This document shows, piece after piece, positions 34,559 to 42,394 of a stretch of 64,000 nucleotides of DNA. The position numbers and the translations under genes are program-made. Numbering within the stretch: position 1 is the first letter of the stretch; every line of letters begins with the position of its first letter. Origin of the DNA: Catenuloplanes niger (lineage in GTDB: Bacteria > Actinomycetota > Actinomycetes > Mycobacteriales > Micromonosporaceae); the NCBI RefSeq assembly GCF_031458255.1, contig NZ_JAVDYC010000001.1, forward strand, positions 4,907,001 through 4,971,000. Direction: 5' to 3'. The notes under the pieces are model-generated. The model was given only the letters and a program-made list of their open reading frames with translations. It was not told where the DNA came from and made no database searches.

Positions 34559-35179
34559 GTGGATCTCAAGCTGTTCGGCGAGGTGTTCGTGACCTTGCTG
34601 GTCATCGTGGACCCGCCGGGCATGGTGCCGATCTTCCTGGCACTGACCGGCGCGCTGCCGAAGCGCGACCGGCGCAAGGCCGGGCGGCAGGCGGTCGCGC
34701 TGGCCTTCGGCGTCATCGTCGTGTTCGCGTTGCTCGGCCAGACGCTGCTCGACTACCTGCACGTGGACCTGCCCGCGCTGCAGGGCGCCGGCGGCCTGCT
34801 GCTGATCCTCATCGCGCTGGAACTGCTCACCGGCAAGACCGACGACGTGTCCGACCGGCAGGCCACCTCGAACGTGGCGCTGGTGCCGCTGGGCGTACCG
34901 CTGCTGGCCGGCCCGGGTGCGATCGTGGCCACCATGCTGTTCGTGCAGAACGGCGAGAACACCGCGGACTTTGTCGCGATCGGCGCCGGGATCGTGGCCG
35001 TGATGCTGGTGGTGCTGCTGGTCCTGCGCTTCTCCGACGTGATCGTCCGGGTGCTCCGGCCGGGTGGCATCGAGGTGCTGACCCGGATCGCCGGCCTGCT
35101 GCTCGCCGCGATCGCGGTGCAGCTCATCGCGGACTCGGTGGCCGCGTTCGTGACCCAGTACACCAGCCAGGCGATGTAA
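34559..35179 (+). CDS. MarC family integral membrane protein
   Basis: A 206-residue polytopic membrane protein with six hydrophobic segments. It has the family N-terminus LLVIVDPPGMVPIFLALTG and LVPLGVPLLAGPGAIVATML. MarC proteins were once linked to multiple antibiotic resistance, but the transport substrate is not established. It lies between the PHP and RecB-like genes, an order I associate with many actinobacteria. Confidence 0.9.
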   Translation: MDLKLFGEVFVTLLVIVDPPGMVPIFLALTGALPKRDRRKAGRQAVALAFGVIVVFALLGQTLLDYLHVDLPALQGAGGLLLILIALELLTGKTDDVSDRQATSNVALVPLGVPLLAGPGAIVATMLFVQNGENTADFVAIGAGIVAVMLVVLLVLRFSDVIVRVLRPGGIEVLTRIAGLLLAAIAVQLIADSVAAFVTQYTSQAM

Positions 35180-35209
35180 CCGTCGTACCCGCCTGGCAGG
35201 ATCGCAGGG

Positions 35210-36136
35210 GTGCGCAGGTCTTCGTCCACCGGCCGGTCCGCGGTGCCCGAGCAGCTCGGGTTCCCCGGCATGCCGCAGCGGCTCTTCGTCTGCACCCCCA
35301 GCAAGCTCGGGTCGTTCATCGACTGCCCGCGGCGCTACCGGTACGCGTACGTCGACCGCCCCACGCCGCCGAAGGGCCCGCCGTGGGGCCACAACTCGCT
35401 CGGCGCGAGCGTGCACACCGCGCTGAAGAACTGGTTCGACCTGCCCGCCGACCGCCGCCGTCCCGGCGTGCTGCCGACCCTGCTCAAGGCCACCTGGGTA
35501 CGGGAGGGATACCGCGACGTCGAGCAGGAGCGTGCGGCGTGGCGGGCCGCGCTGGCGTGGCTCGACGGATACCTGGCCGGCCTGGACCCGGCGGTCGAGC
35601 CGGTCGGCGTCGAGCGGACCGTGGCCGCCCGCACCACCGTGCTCGCGCTGAGCGGCCGCGCCGACCGGATCGACGCCCGGCTCACCGCGGACGGCCGCCG
35701 TGAGCTGGTCATTGTCGACTACAAGACCGGCCGTTCCGGCACCGGACCGGACGACGCCCGCGGTTCCCAGGCGCTGGCGCTCTACGCGTTCGCCGCGGAG
35801 AAGGTCTTCCACGCGCCCTGCCACCGGGTCGAGCTGCACCACCTGCCGTCCGGCACGGTCACCGCGCACGAGCACACCGACGAGTCGCTGGCCCGCCAGG
35901 TCCGCCGCGCCGAGGACACCGCCCAGGACATCATGGCCGCGGAGGCCGCGCTCACCACCGGCACCGACCCGGACGAGGCCTTCCCGACCACGCCCGGCCG
36001 GCTCTGCTCCTGGTGCGACTTCCGCGCGGTTTGCCCGGCCGGCGCCACCGCCGAGCCGAAGGACCCGTGGTCCGCCGTCGAGTCCACGCTGCACCCCGAC
36101 CCGGCACCCCGGCCGCGCGCCGCCGACGAGGACTGA
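35210..36136 (+). CDS. RecB family PD-(D/E)XK nuclease with Fe-S cluster
   Basis: A 308-residue nuclease of the RecB/AddB/Cas4-like group. Catalytic residues appear in LSGRADRID (Asp) and IVDYKTG (Asp and Lys of DxK). The N-terminal Cys (SFIDCPRRYRY) plus C-terminal CSWCDFRAVC form the 4Fe-4S cluster cage. No helicase domain is attached. It likely trims DNA ends in repair. GTG start; a CAGGAT hexamer lies 7 nt upstream, so it may be leaderless. Confidence 0.9.
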   Translation: MRRSSSTGRSAVPEQLGFPGMPQRLFVCTPSKLGSFIDCPRRYRYAYVDRPTPPKGPPWGHNSLGASVHTALKNWFDLPADRRRPGVLPTLLKATWVREGYRDVEQERAAWRAALAWLDGYLAGLDPAVEPVGVERTVAARTTVLALSGRADRIDARLTADGRRELVIVDYKTGRSGTGPDDARGSQALALYAFAAEKVFHAPCHRVELHHLPSGTVTAHEHTDESLARQVRRAEDTAQDIMAAEAALTTGTDPDEAFPTTPGRLCSWCDFRAVCPAGATAEPKDPWSAVESTLHPDPAPRPRAADED

Positions 36137-36150
36137 CCACGCGGGTCTCC

Positions 36151-36180
36151 GCCGGCGGCCGGCGACGCCGGACCGCCGGC
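36151..36180 (+). terminator. GC-rich hairpin after RecB-like gene
   Basis: Arms 36151-36163 and 36167-36180 pair with one bulged base. There is no T-tract, so termination is plausible but unproven. Confidence 0.45.
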
Positions 36181-36305
36181 GGCCGCCGTGCCGCCCTGGC
36201 ACCGCGCGAGCGGCAGGGAGGCCGGCCGACGGCCGACCGGTCTCCGGCGGGAGCGGCGGACGGTGATGTGACGCTGACCGGGACCGCGGGGATCTTCGGG
36301 CATTA

Positions 36306-36392
36306 TTTGCTCTGCTTACCTGGACGAAACGGCGCGAATTGGCGCCAGTCGGCGTGTTGTTCGGGGCGTTTTGTCCAGGTAAGCAGAGCTGA
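36306..36392. repeat. Inverted-repeat element C
   Basis: 17-bp perfect arms (36309-36325 / 36373-36389), extended inward by a further 10 bp with one mismatch (GGACGAAACG against CGTTTTGTCC). The outer TTTGCTCTGCTTACCT is shared with elements A and B, and again the site is between convergent genes. The 87-bp size is close to the 92-bp unit of element B. Confidence 0.72.
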
Positions 36393-36425
36393 GAATGGCT
36401 GCGGGGCGGCCGGGCGGCGGCGTGG

Positions 36426-36854
36426 TTACCGCTCGGCGGAGCGGCGGGACTGGCAGGTGGGGCAGAGGCCCCAGAAGGTGACCTCGGCCTCGTCGACCTC
36501 GAAGCCGGAGGTGTTGTGCGGGTCCAGGCAGGGAGCCTCGCCCACCACGCAGTCGACGTCCGCGACCTGGCCGCAGCCGCGGCAGACCACGTGGTGGTGG
36601 TTGTCGCCGGTGCGGGCCTCGTAGCGGGCCGGGCTGCCGGCCGGCTCCAGGCGCCGGGCCAGGCCGGCCCGGGACAGCGCGCCCAGCACGTCGTAGATCG
36701 CCTGGGTGGAGACGGAGTCGAGGCGCAACCGGACCTGCCGGGCGATCTCCTCGACCTCCAGGTGGCCGCCGGTGGCGAGCACGTCGAGCACGGCGAGCCG
36801 AGGGCGGGTCACCCTCAGCCCGTGCGTGCGCAGCTGCTCGTCCGCGGTAGGCAT
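36426..36854 (-). CDS. Fur family transcriptional regulator
   Basis: A 142-residue metalloregulator. The winged helix (about 10-80) contains RVTRPRLAVLDVLATGGHLEVEEIA and STQAIYDVLGALSRAGLARRL. The metal-binding part has DNHHHVVCRGCGQVADVDC and a C-terminal CPTCQ, giving two CxxC pairs for structural zinc. The ATG at 36854 gives the usual length; upstream codons in frame read as non-coding. It could be FurA (peroxide/iron type); no catalase gene is adjacent, so the regulon is unknown. Confidence 0.9.
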   Translation of the reverse strand: MPTADEQLRTHGLRVTRPRLAVLDVLATGGHLEVEEIARQVRLRLDSVSTQAIYDVLGALSRAGLARRLEPAGSPARYEARTGDNHHHVVCRGCGQVADVDCVVGEAPCLDPHNTSGFEVDEAEVTFWGLCPTCQSRRSAER

Positions 36855-37012
36855 CCAACCATGACAACACGTCACCGCGTACGGCTCAAGAGCGCTGCTC
36901 ACAGGTGGTGGTCGCGAACACATCAGCGGAATGTCAGGCAAGATCGGGAACCGGACCGATCAGGTGGTGACTGTGATGACGTAGCAAACGCGGAACGGCC
37001 TGAGGAGTCATC

Positions 37013-37477
37013 GTGTTCGAGACCATCAACGGCATGCCGGCGCATGTGCTTCTGGTGCATGCGGCGGTTGTCTTCGTGCCCCTGCTCGCGCTGGGGGCGA
37101 TCGTCTTCGCGGTGTGGCCGGCGGTCCGGGCGCGGATCGACTGGGCGGTCGCGCTGCTCGCGGTGGTGGCGCCGCTCTCCGCGCTGTTCTCGATGATCTC
37201 CGGTAACGCGTTCTACGAGATGCGCGAGGCGGACGGCACGCCGGAGCAGTTCCTGGACCAGATCGGTGAGCACGCCTCGTACGGCCAGCGGACGTTCTTC
37301 TTCTCGCTCGGTCTCGGTCTGGTCACCGGCGCGCTGCTGCTGCTCAGCCGGCGGGCCGGCACGCCGAGGGCGGTCACCGTGGGGCTGGGCGTGGTCGCGG
37401 TGGTGCTCGCGGTCATCACCGGCTACTTCGTGGTGATGACCGGTGACACCGGCGCCGCGATGAACTGGAAGATCTAG
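37013..37477 (+). CDS. DUF2231 family membrane protein
   Basis: A 154-residue protein with four membrane helices and the conserved start INGMPAHVLLVHAAVVFVPLLALGA. His residues at the membrane entry are typical of DUF2231, a possible haem- or ion-related family without an assigned role. GTG start. It is divergent from the Fur-type gene (158-bp gap) and could be part of its regulon (inference). Its stop overlaps that of the next convergent gene by 4 bp. Confidence 0.88.
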   Translation: MFETINGMPAHVLLVHAAVVFVPLLALGAIVFAVWPAVRARIDWAVALLAVVAPLSALFSMISGNAFYEMREADGTPEQFLDQIGEHASYGQRTFFFSLGLGLVTGALLLLSRRAGTPRAVTVGLGVVAVVLAVITGYFVVMTGDTGAAMNWKI

Positions 37478-37761
37478 AACAGGAAGCGCCCGCAGACGGC
37501 GCAGAGCGCGATCACCATCACGACGAGCGCGCCGATCCCGACGCCGTAGCTCAGGCCGCGCGCGCGGGACTCGGCCGCGTCGAGCGCCTGCGTGTCCTGT
37601 GCGGGCAGCCGGCGTGGCGGCGGGGACGGCCGCAGCGTCGGCGGCCGCCAGTCCGGCGCCGGGTAGGCCTGCGGCGGCGGCCCGGTGTACCCGGTCTCGG
37701 CGGCGGACGGGGGCGAGCCGGAGACGTCCCGCCAGGGGCTGTCATCGTCGGGGGTGCGCAC
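37474..37761 (-). CDS. Small single-pass membrane protein
   Basis: A 95-residue protein with a Pro-rich cytoplasmic segment (PPPQAYPAPDWRPPTLRPSPPPRR) and one C-terminal helix (GIGALVVMVIALCAVCGRFLF). GTG 37761 is the likely start; longer in-frame extensions run into the divergent gene. No family recognised. Confidence 0.7.
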   Translation of the reverse strand: MRTPDDDSPWRDVSGSPPSAAETGYTGPPPQAYPAPDWRPPTLRPSPPPRRLPAQDTQALDAAESRARGLSYGVGIGALVVMVIALCAVCGRFLF

Positions 37762-37843
37762 GCCGTCTGACGCTACCAACGCGCTACCCGGGGGACCCAC
37801 CGGCGGGGCATGCCGGACATCTTCGGGTGGGTACGCTGTGCGC

Positions 37844-38023
37844 GTGAATCCGGAGCTTGAGCCGCGTGCCGGCATCGACGACGAGCGCACCGTCGACCTG
37901 GTCGACGACGACCTGCCCGTGCTCCCGGACCAGACGTCCGACGACACGGACCGGGGCTGGGGAGACTACACCGGCGGCGGTAACGACGACCGCCTGCTGG
38001 AGGACCGCCCACCGCACTGGTGA
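37844..38023 (+). CDS. Small acidic protein (59 aa)
   Basis: GTG 37844 encodes a 59-residue, very acidic protein (DDERTVDLVDDDLPVLPDQTSDD, ending DRPPHW). It is probably disordered. No family recognised by me, but the coding pattern and a start facing the divergent small membrane gene support it. It ends 12 bp before the DnaA-box cluster. Confidence 0.65.
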   Translation: MNPELEPRAGIDDERTVDLVDDDLPVLPDQTSDDTDRGWGDYTGGGNDDRLLEDRPPHW

Positions 38024-38035
38024 GGTGACAAAAAG

Positions 38036-38089
38036 TTATCCACAGGCTGGGGATGTCAGCCTGTGGATAACGTGGGGATCTGTGGATAA
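38036..38089. promoter_or_regulatory. Cluster of three perfect DnaA boxes
   Basis: TTATCCACA occurs at 38036-38044 (+), 38062-38070 (-) and 38081-38089 (-), all exact; a degenerate copy follows at 38101. The first two form a 14-bp perfect inverted repeat (38036-38049 / 38057-38070). No dnaA, dnaN or other oriC neighbour is present, so a DnaA-titration or regulatory site is more likely than an origin. Confidence 0.75.
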
Positions 38090-38113
38090 CTCGCGCGTTC
38101 TGTGGACGGCGGG

Positions 38114-38449
38114 TTACGAACCGCTGGCTGCCGTGCTGCCGGACGTGGTCGTCGAGGAGCTGCCGGAGGCGGCCGCGGCGGGCTTCGCCGCGCTGTCGCT
38201 CTTCGTCTCCGAGGTGCTCTTCGTCTCCGTCGAGGACGCGGCCGGCTTGCCGGACTCGGCCGCGGTGCCGCCGCCGCGCGAGTCGGTGCGGTAGAACCCG
38301 GAGCCCTTGAACACGATGCCCACCGAGTTGAACAGCTTGCGCAGGCGCCCCTGGCAGGCCGGGCACTCGGTCAGCGGCTCGTCGCTGAACGACTGCACCG
38401 CCTCGAGCTGGTGGCCGCACTCGGTGCAGGCGTACTGGTAGGTGGGCAC
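38114..38449 (-). CDS. ruc: FmdB-type zinc-ribbon chaperone (Ruc/Rv0991c-like)
   Basis: A 111-residue protein with an N-terminal zinc ribbon (PTYQYACTECGHQLE ... LTECPACQGRL, two CxxC) and a low-complexity Ser/Thr/Ala/Lys tail, matching the FmdB family. The M. tuberculosis homologue Rv0991c (Ruc) is a redox-controlled chaperone; the neighbours (FTHF cyclo-ligase, galU, glp, rimJ) are the same as Rv0992c-Rv0995. A CIRCE element lies 27 bp upstream of the GTG start, matching the known HrcA control of Rv0991c. GGAGGGGAAC is the ribosome site. Confidence 0.85.
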   Translation of the reverse strand: MPTYQYACTECGHQLEAVQSFSDEPLTECPACQGRLRKLFNSVGIVFKGSGFYRTDSRGGGTAAESGKPAASSTETKSTSETKSDSAAKPAAAASGSSSTTTSGSTAASGS

Positions 38450-38476
38450 GTTCCCCTCCGCAGGATCTTCGCGTGA

Positions 38477-38503
38477 TTGGCACTCCGGAATTCCGAGTGC
38501 CAA
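38477..38503. promoter_or_regulatory. CIRCE element (HrcA operator)
   Basis: TTGGCACTC-N9-GAGTGCCAA: nine-base perfect arms with the exact 9-bp spacer of CIRCE (consensus TTAGCACTC-N9-GAGTGCTAA). The spacer CGGAATTCC itself is nearly palindromic. It lies just upstream of the Ruc-like gene, so heat shock should induce it. Confidence 0.87.
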
Positions 38504-38544
38504 TGATCCGTCATCGGGGTGGCCCGCGTCCAGCGAGGTGGCTC

Positions 38545-39159
38545 TCACCCCACCCGGACGAACCCGCCGGCCGGGGTGATCACGCCCTGGACGCGCCGGT
38601 CGTGCGGTTCGGCGGGCAGCTCGTCGACCAGCTCGTCGTCGTGCAGCAGCGCCACCACCAGCGCGGCGCCGCACCGGGCCAGCGCGCGGTCGTAGGATCC
38701 GCCGCCCCGGCCGAGACGCACGCCACGCCGGTCGACCGCGAGCGCGGGCACGATCACCAGCTCGGCGTCCGCGACCGCCCGCGGACCCCGCCTGCGGCCG
38801 GAGGGCTCGCGCAGCCCGCGCCCGGTCGGGGTGAGCGACGCGGGCCCCGCGTACTCGGCCCAGTCCAGGTCGAGGTCCGGCAGCAGGACCGGGAGCAGCA
38901 GCGTGCCGTCCGGATGCAGCATCCGGGTGAGCACGTCCGGCAGGCCCGCGCCGCCCGGTTCCGCGCCGACCGGCACGTAGCCGGCGACCACCGCGGGCCG
39001 CTCCGCCGCTATCAGGTCACCCAGCGCGCGGCGGACCCGCGCGGCCGCGGCACGGCGGCTCTCCTCCGGCAGCGCCCGCCGGGCGGCCAGCAGCCGGCCC
39101 CGTACCGAGGTCTTGCCGGCCTTCACCACAAAGTCGTCTTGATCCGAAAAATCCGGCAC
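38545..39159 (-). CDS. 5-formyltetrahydrofolate cyclo-ligase
   Basis: A 204-residue MTHFS-family enzyme that converts 5-formyl-THF to 5,10-methenyl-THF with ATP. The N-terminal KTSVRGRLLAARRALP and the ATP/substrate signature VRLGRGGGSYDRALA are clear. The GTG start gives VPDFSDQDD. It is the Rv0992c equivalent and is followed on the same strand by the CIRCE-controlled gene; the 40-bp gap to CIRCE suggests partial read-through. Confidence 0.92.
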   Translation of the reverse strand: MPDFSDQDDFVVKAGKTSVRGRLLAARRALPEESRRAAAARVRRALGDLIAAERPAVVAGYVPVGAEPGGAGLPDVLTRMLHPDGTLLLPVLLPDLDLDWAEYAGPASLTPTGRGLREPSGRRRGPRAVADAELVIVPALAVDRRGVRLGRGGGSYDRALARCGAALVVALLHDDELVDELPAEPHDRRVQGVITPAGGFVRVG

Positions 39160-39244
39160 GCAACACTCCAGTCACAACCCTGGCAATCGGGTCGTCCTGT
39201 GCCAGCATCGCAGCTAACGGGCTCGGCGTCATGGGGGGAGAGGC

Positions 39245-41413
39245 GTGACCCTGCGCGGACGGTTGACCTCCGCCTTCCTCGCGGTGGTGCTCGGCCCGGT
39301 GCTGCTCGGCGCCGTCTTCGTCGGCGGCGCGGTGGACGCGCTCGGCCGGGACCGGGCGCACGAGCGGCTCGAGCTGGCCGCGGGCGCGGTCCGCACCGAG
39401 ATCGGTGCGCTCTGCGAGCGGCTCGCCGCCAGCGCGTCCGCGCTCGCCGTGCTCCCCGACCCGGGCCAGCGCGCCGGCCTGGCCGAACTCGTCGTCTCCC
39501 GCGGCCTGGCCACCGCCGTGCAGGTGGTGGACGCGACCGGCGCGCCGCAGCTGACCACCGCGGGACTACCCGCGTCACCGTGGGCCGACTGCGCCGCGCC
39601 GGAGCCGTCCGGCGGCCCGCCGCGCGCGATCACCGCCCGGGTCGAGATCCGCGACGGGTTCGGGCTCCGGGTCGCCGTGGTCTACGTGGTGCAGGCGGTG
39701 GACGGCACGCTGGTGCGCCGGCTGGCGGCCGCGACCGGCGGCGGCGTCACGCTGCTGGACGACGCCGCGGGTGCGGCACCGCGGGACGGCGCCGCACCGG
39801 CCGGCCCCGCGTCGGTGCGCTGGCTGACCGGCGACCGGACCGCGGTCTCCGGCGACGGCCGGTACCTGCGCCGCCTCGGCCCGGTCCCCGGCCAGCCGCT
39901 GCCGCTGGCCGTCTCGGTGCCCGCTCCGGACCGCCGCGACCTCTTCGCCGTGCTGCTCGGCATCGTGCTGCTGGCCGGCGCGCTCGCCGTGCTCGTCGCC
40001 GCCGCGCTGGCCCGCTCCACCACCCGGCCGCTGGCCGAGCTGGTCCGGGCCGCGGACCGGGTGGCCGGCGGCGACCTGGACACCCGGGTGCCGGTGCGCG
40101 GGCACGACGAGGTGGCCCGGCTCGGCGGCGCGTTCAACCGGATGACCCGGGAGACCCAGGCGTACGTGCAGGCGCTCACCGCCGGCCGCGACCAGCTGCG
40201 TCGCAACCTGCGCACGCTCGGCGAGACGCTGTCCGGCACGCACGACCTGGACCGGATCCTGCGGGTGCTGCTGCGCACCGCGATGGTGGCCACCGGCGCG
40301 CGGGCCGGTCTGGTGCTGCTGCACGACCCGGAGACCGGCCACCTGGTCGGCCGGTGCGCGGACGGGCTCGGCGACCGGACGCCGCACGCGGAACCGGCCG
40401 CGCTGCGGATCGCGGTCGGACGGGGCCTGCTCGGCGCGGTCGCCGCGACCGCGGAGCCGCGCCGCGGGCGGGTCCACCCGGACGGCGAGCCGCTCTGCCC
40501 GGAGGAGCCGCGCTGCCGCACGTACGTGGCGGTGCCGTTCTGCCCGCCGCACGACGACGCGGCCGCGGACAGCGGGCCGGCCGCGACCGGCGTGCTGGCG
40601 CTCTACGACCGGCTCGGCGCGGACGACTTCGACGACGTGGACCTGGGCACGCTGCGCACGTTCGCCGGGCAGGCCGCGGTCGCGGTGGAGAACGTGCGGG
40701 TGCACGAGGAGGCGCAGCGGCTGTCGCTGACCGACCCGGTCACCGGGCTGTGGAACTACCGCTACCTGCAGGAGTCGATCCGGCGCGAGGTGGAACGGGC
40801 CAGCCGGTTCGGGCGCACCCTGGCCGTGCTGGTGCTGGACCTGGACCACTTCAAGGCCGTCAACGACACGCACGGGCACGCGGTCGGCGACGCGGTGCTG
40901 GTCGAGTTCGCCCGCCGGGTACGGGCCGGGCTGCGCGAGGTCGACCTGGCCTTCCGGCAGGGCGGCGAGGAGTTCGTGGTGCTGCTGCCGGAGACGGACG
41001 CGGACGGCGCGGCCACGGTCGCGGAGCGGCTCGGCGCGGCGGTGCGGGACAGCCCGGTGCCGGTCGGCGAGCGGCTGCGGGTGCCGGTCACGGTCTCGAT
41101 CGGGATCGCGGTCTACCCGCGGCACGGCGCGTCCGCGCAGCGCGTGCTGGACGCGGCGGACGAGGCGGTCTACGCGGCGAAGCGGGCCGGGCGCGACACG
41201 TACCGGGTGTGTGCGCCGCCACCGCCGCGTGAACCCACGGTCGTGACGGTCCCGGCCGTACCGCTGCTGGCGCTGGATTCTGAGCTTGATGTCCGTCTTA
41301 ATCCTGTTTCGGTGGCGGGTGAGGCCGATGGGGCAGATGATGAGGGGGCAGCCGCGACGTCCTCCGGCGTGCCGTCGGGACCGCAGACGCCGCGGCAGAG
41401 CCGTGGCCGATAG
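39245..41413 (+). CDS. Membrane diguanylate cyclase (sensor-HAMP-GAF-GGDEF)
   Basis: A 722-residue c-di-GMP synthase. Order: TM1 (about 8-30), extracytoplasmic sensor (30-235), TM2 (about 236-260), HAMP (262-312; RSTTRPLAELVRAADRVAGGD), GAF (about 330-490), GGDEF (about 500-660). The active-site motif is GGEEF (in FRQGGEEFVVLL), and an RxxD inhibitory site (REVD) lies five residues ahead, so product inhibition is expected. No EAL domain is fused. A polar tail of about 60 residues follows. The divergent gene is the folate enzyme. In actinobacteria c-di-GMP commonly controls development. Confidence 0.93.
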   Translation: MTLRGRLTSAFLAVVLGPVLLGAVFVGGAVDALGRDRAHERLELAAGAVRTEIGALCERLAASASALAVLPDPGQRAGLAELVVSRGLATAVQVVDATGAPQLTTAGLPASPWADCAAPEPSGGPPRAITARVEIRDGFGLRVAVVYVVQAVDGTLVRRLAAATGGGVTLLDDAAGAAPRDGAAPAGPASVRWLTGDRTAVSGDGRYLRRLGPVPGQPLPLAVSVPAPDRRDLFAVLLGIVLLAGALAVLVAAALARSTTRPLAELVRAADRVAGGDLDTRVPVRGHDEVARLGGAFNRMTRETQAYVQALTAGRDQLRRNLRTLGETLSGTHDLDRILRVLLRTAMVATGARAGLVLLHDPETGHLVGRCADGLGDRTPHAEPAALRIAVGRGLLGAVAATAEPRRGRVHPDGEPLCPEEPRCRTYVAVPFCPPHDDAAADSGPAATGVLALYDRLGADDFDDVDLGTLRTFAGQAAVAVENVRVHEEAQRLSLTDPVTGLWNYRYLQESIRREVERASRFGRTLAVLVLDLDHFKAVNDTHGHAVGDAVLVEFARRVRAGLREVDLAFRQGGEEFVVLLPETDADGAATVAERLGAAVRDSPVPVGERLRVPVTVSIGIAVYPRHGASAQRVLDAADEAVYAAKRAGRDTYRVCAPPPPREPTVVTVPAVPLLALDSELDVRLNPVSVAGEADGADDEGAAATSSGVPSGPQTPRQSRGR

Positions 41414-41416
41414 TCT
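41411..41416 (+). promoter_or_regulatory. -10 hexamer of leaderless promoter (galU)
   Basis: TAGTCT with 6 nt to ATG 41423, supporting that start over the in-frame ATG 41465. There is no Shine-Dalgarno at 41423. Confidence 0.55.
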
Positions 41417-41422
41417 CGCGGC

Positions 41423-42394
41423 ATGTCGGACCCCACCCTCAGCGAAGGTGCCGTGACCCGAGCCATGACCACGACAGACACCCCGCAGGCCACCCCAGGC
41501 CGCCGAGCCGTCAAGGCGGTCATCCCCGCCGCCGGACTCGCGACCCGGTTCCTGCCCGCGACCAAGGCCGTACCCAAGGAACTCCTGCCCGTGGTCGACC
41601 GGCCGGTGCTGCAGTTCATCGTGGAGGAGGCCGCGGCCGCCGGCATCACCGACGTGCTGCTGGTGACCGGCCGTGGCAAGACCTCGATGGTCGACCACTT
41701 CGACCGCCGCCCGGACATCGAGGAGCGGCTGCGCACCAAGGGCGACGACAAGCGCCTCCACGAGGTGCGCCGGACCAGCGAGCTCGCGGACATCTACACG
41801 GTGCGCCAGGGCGAGCCGCTCGGCCTCGGCCACGCGGTCGGCACCGCCGCCTCGCACGTCGGCGAGGAGTCGTTCGCGGTGCTGCTCGGCGACGAGTTCG
41901 TCGAGGAGGACAAGCCGCTGCTGCCCGCCATGCTCGACCTGCAGGCCCGGACCGGCGGCATCGTGCTGGCGTTCATCGAGGTGCCGGACGACGAGGTCTC
42001 CCGGTACGGCATCGCCTCGGTCGCCCCGGCCGACGGCTTCGCCGAGCACGGCGAGGTGGTCCGGGTGACCGGCCTGGTGGAGAAGCCGTCGAAGGAGGAG
42101 TCGCCGAGCAACTACGCGGTCGTCGGCCGCTACGTGCTCCCCGGCAAGATCTTCGACGTCATCAAGGAGACGAAGCCCGGCAGCGGCGGCGAGATCCAGC
42201 TCACCGACGCGATGGCCACGCTGCTGGCCGAGGGTACCCCGGTGCACGGCATCGTCTACCGCGGCACCCGGTACGACACCGGCATGCCGCTCGGCTACCT
42301 GCAGACCGTGGTGCAGCTCGCGGCCGAGCGGGACGACATCGGCCCGGCGTTCCGCGCCTGGCTGGGCGACTACGTCGGAGGACAAACCGGATGA
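41423..42394 (+). CDS. galU: UTP-glucose-1-phosphate uridylyltransferase
   Basis: A 323-residue nucleotidyltransferase making UDP-glucose for cell envelope and trehalose synthesis. The N-terminal signature KAVIPAAGLATRFLPATKAVPKE, LVTGRGK and the C-terminal KPGSGGEIQLTDA are diagnostic. ATG 41423 is preferred because of the leaderless promoter; ATG 41465 would give a start nearer to typical homologues. It overlaps glp by ATGA. Confidence 0.94.
   Translation: MSDPTLSEGAVTRAMTTTDTPQATPGRRAVKAVIPAAGLATRFLPATKAVPKELLPVVDRPVLQFIVEEAAAAGITDVLLVTGRGKTSMVDHFDRRPDIEERLRTKGDDKRLHEVRRTSELADIYTVRQGEPLGLGHAVGTAASHVGEESFAVLLGDEFVEEDKPLLPAMLDLQARTGGIVLAFIEVPDDEVSRYGIASVAPADGFAEHGEVVRVTGLVEKPSKEESPSNYAVVGRYVLPGKIFDVIKETKPGSGGEIQLTDAMATLLAEGTPVHGIVYRGTRYDTGMPLGYLQTVVQLAAERDDIGPAFRAWLGDYVGGQTG

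Noticed and set aside
38036-38109. Chromosomal origin of replication
   Set aside because: Only three full DnaA boxes, and no dnaA, dnaN, recF, gyrB or rpmH nearby.
38473-41232. A 919-residue plus-strand frame overlapping the FTHF cyclo-ligase and diguanylate cyclase genes
   Set aside because: Runs antisense to one real gene and out of frame with another; Arg/Ala-rich low-complexity sequence.
39575-42385. A 936-residue open frame opposite the diguanylate cyclase and galU
   Set aside because: Shadow of strongly supported genes; no domain-like sequence and no ribosome site.
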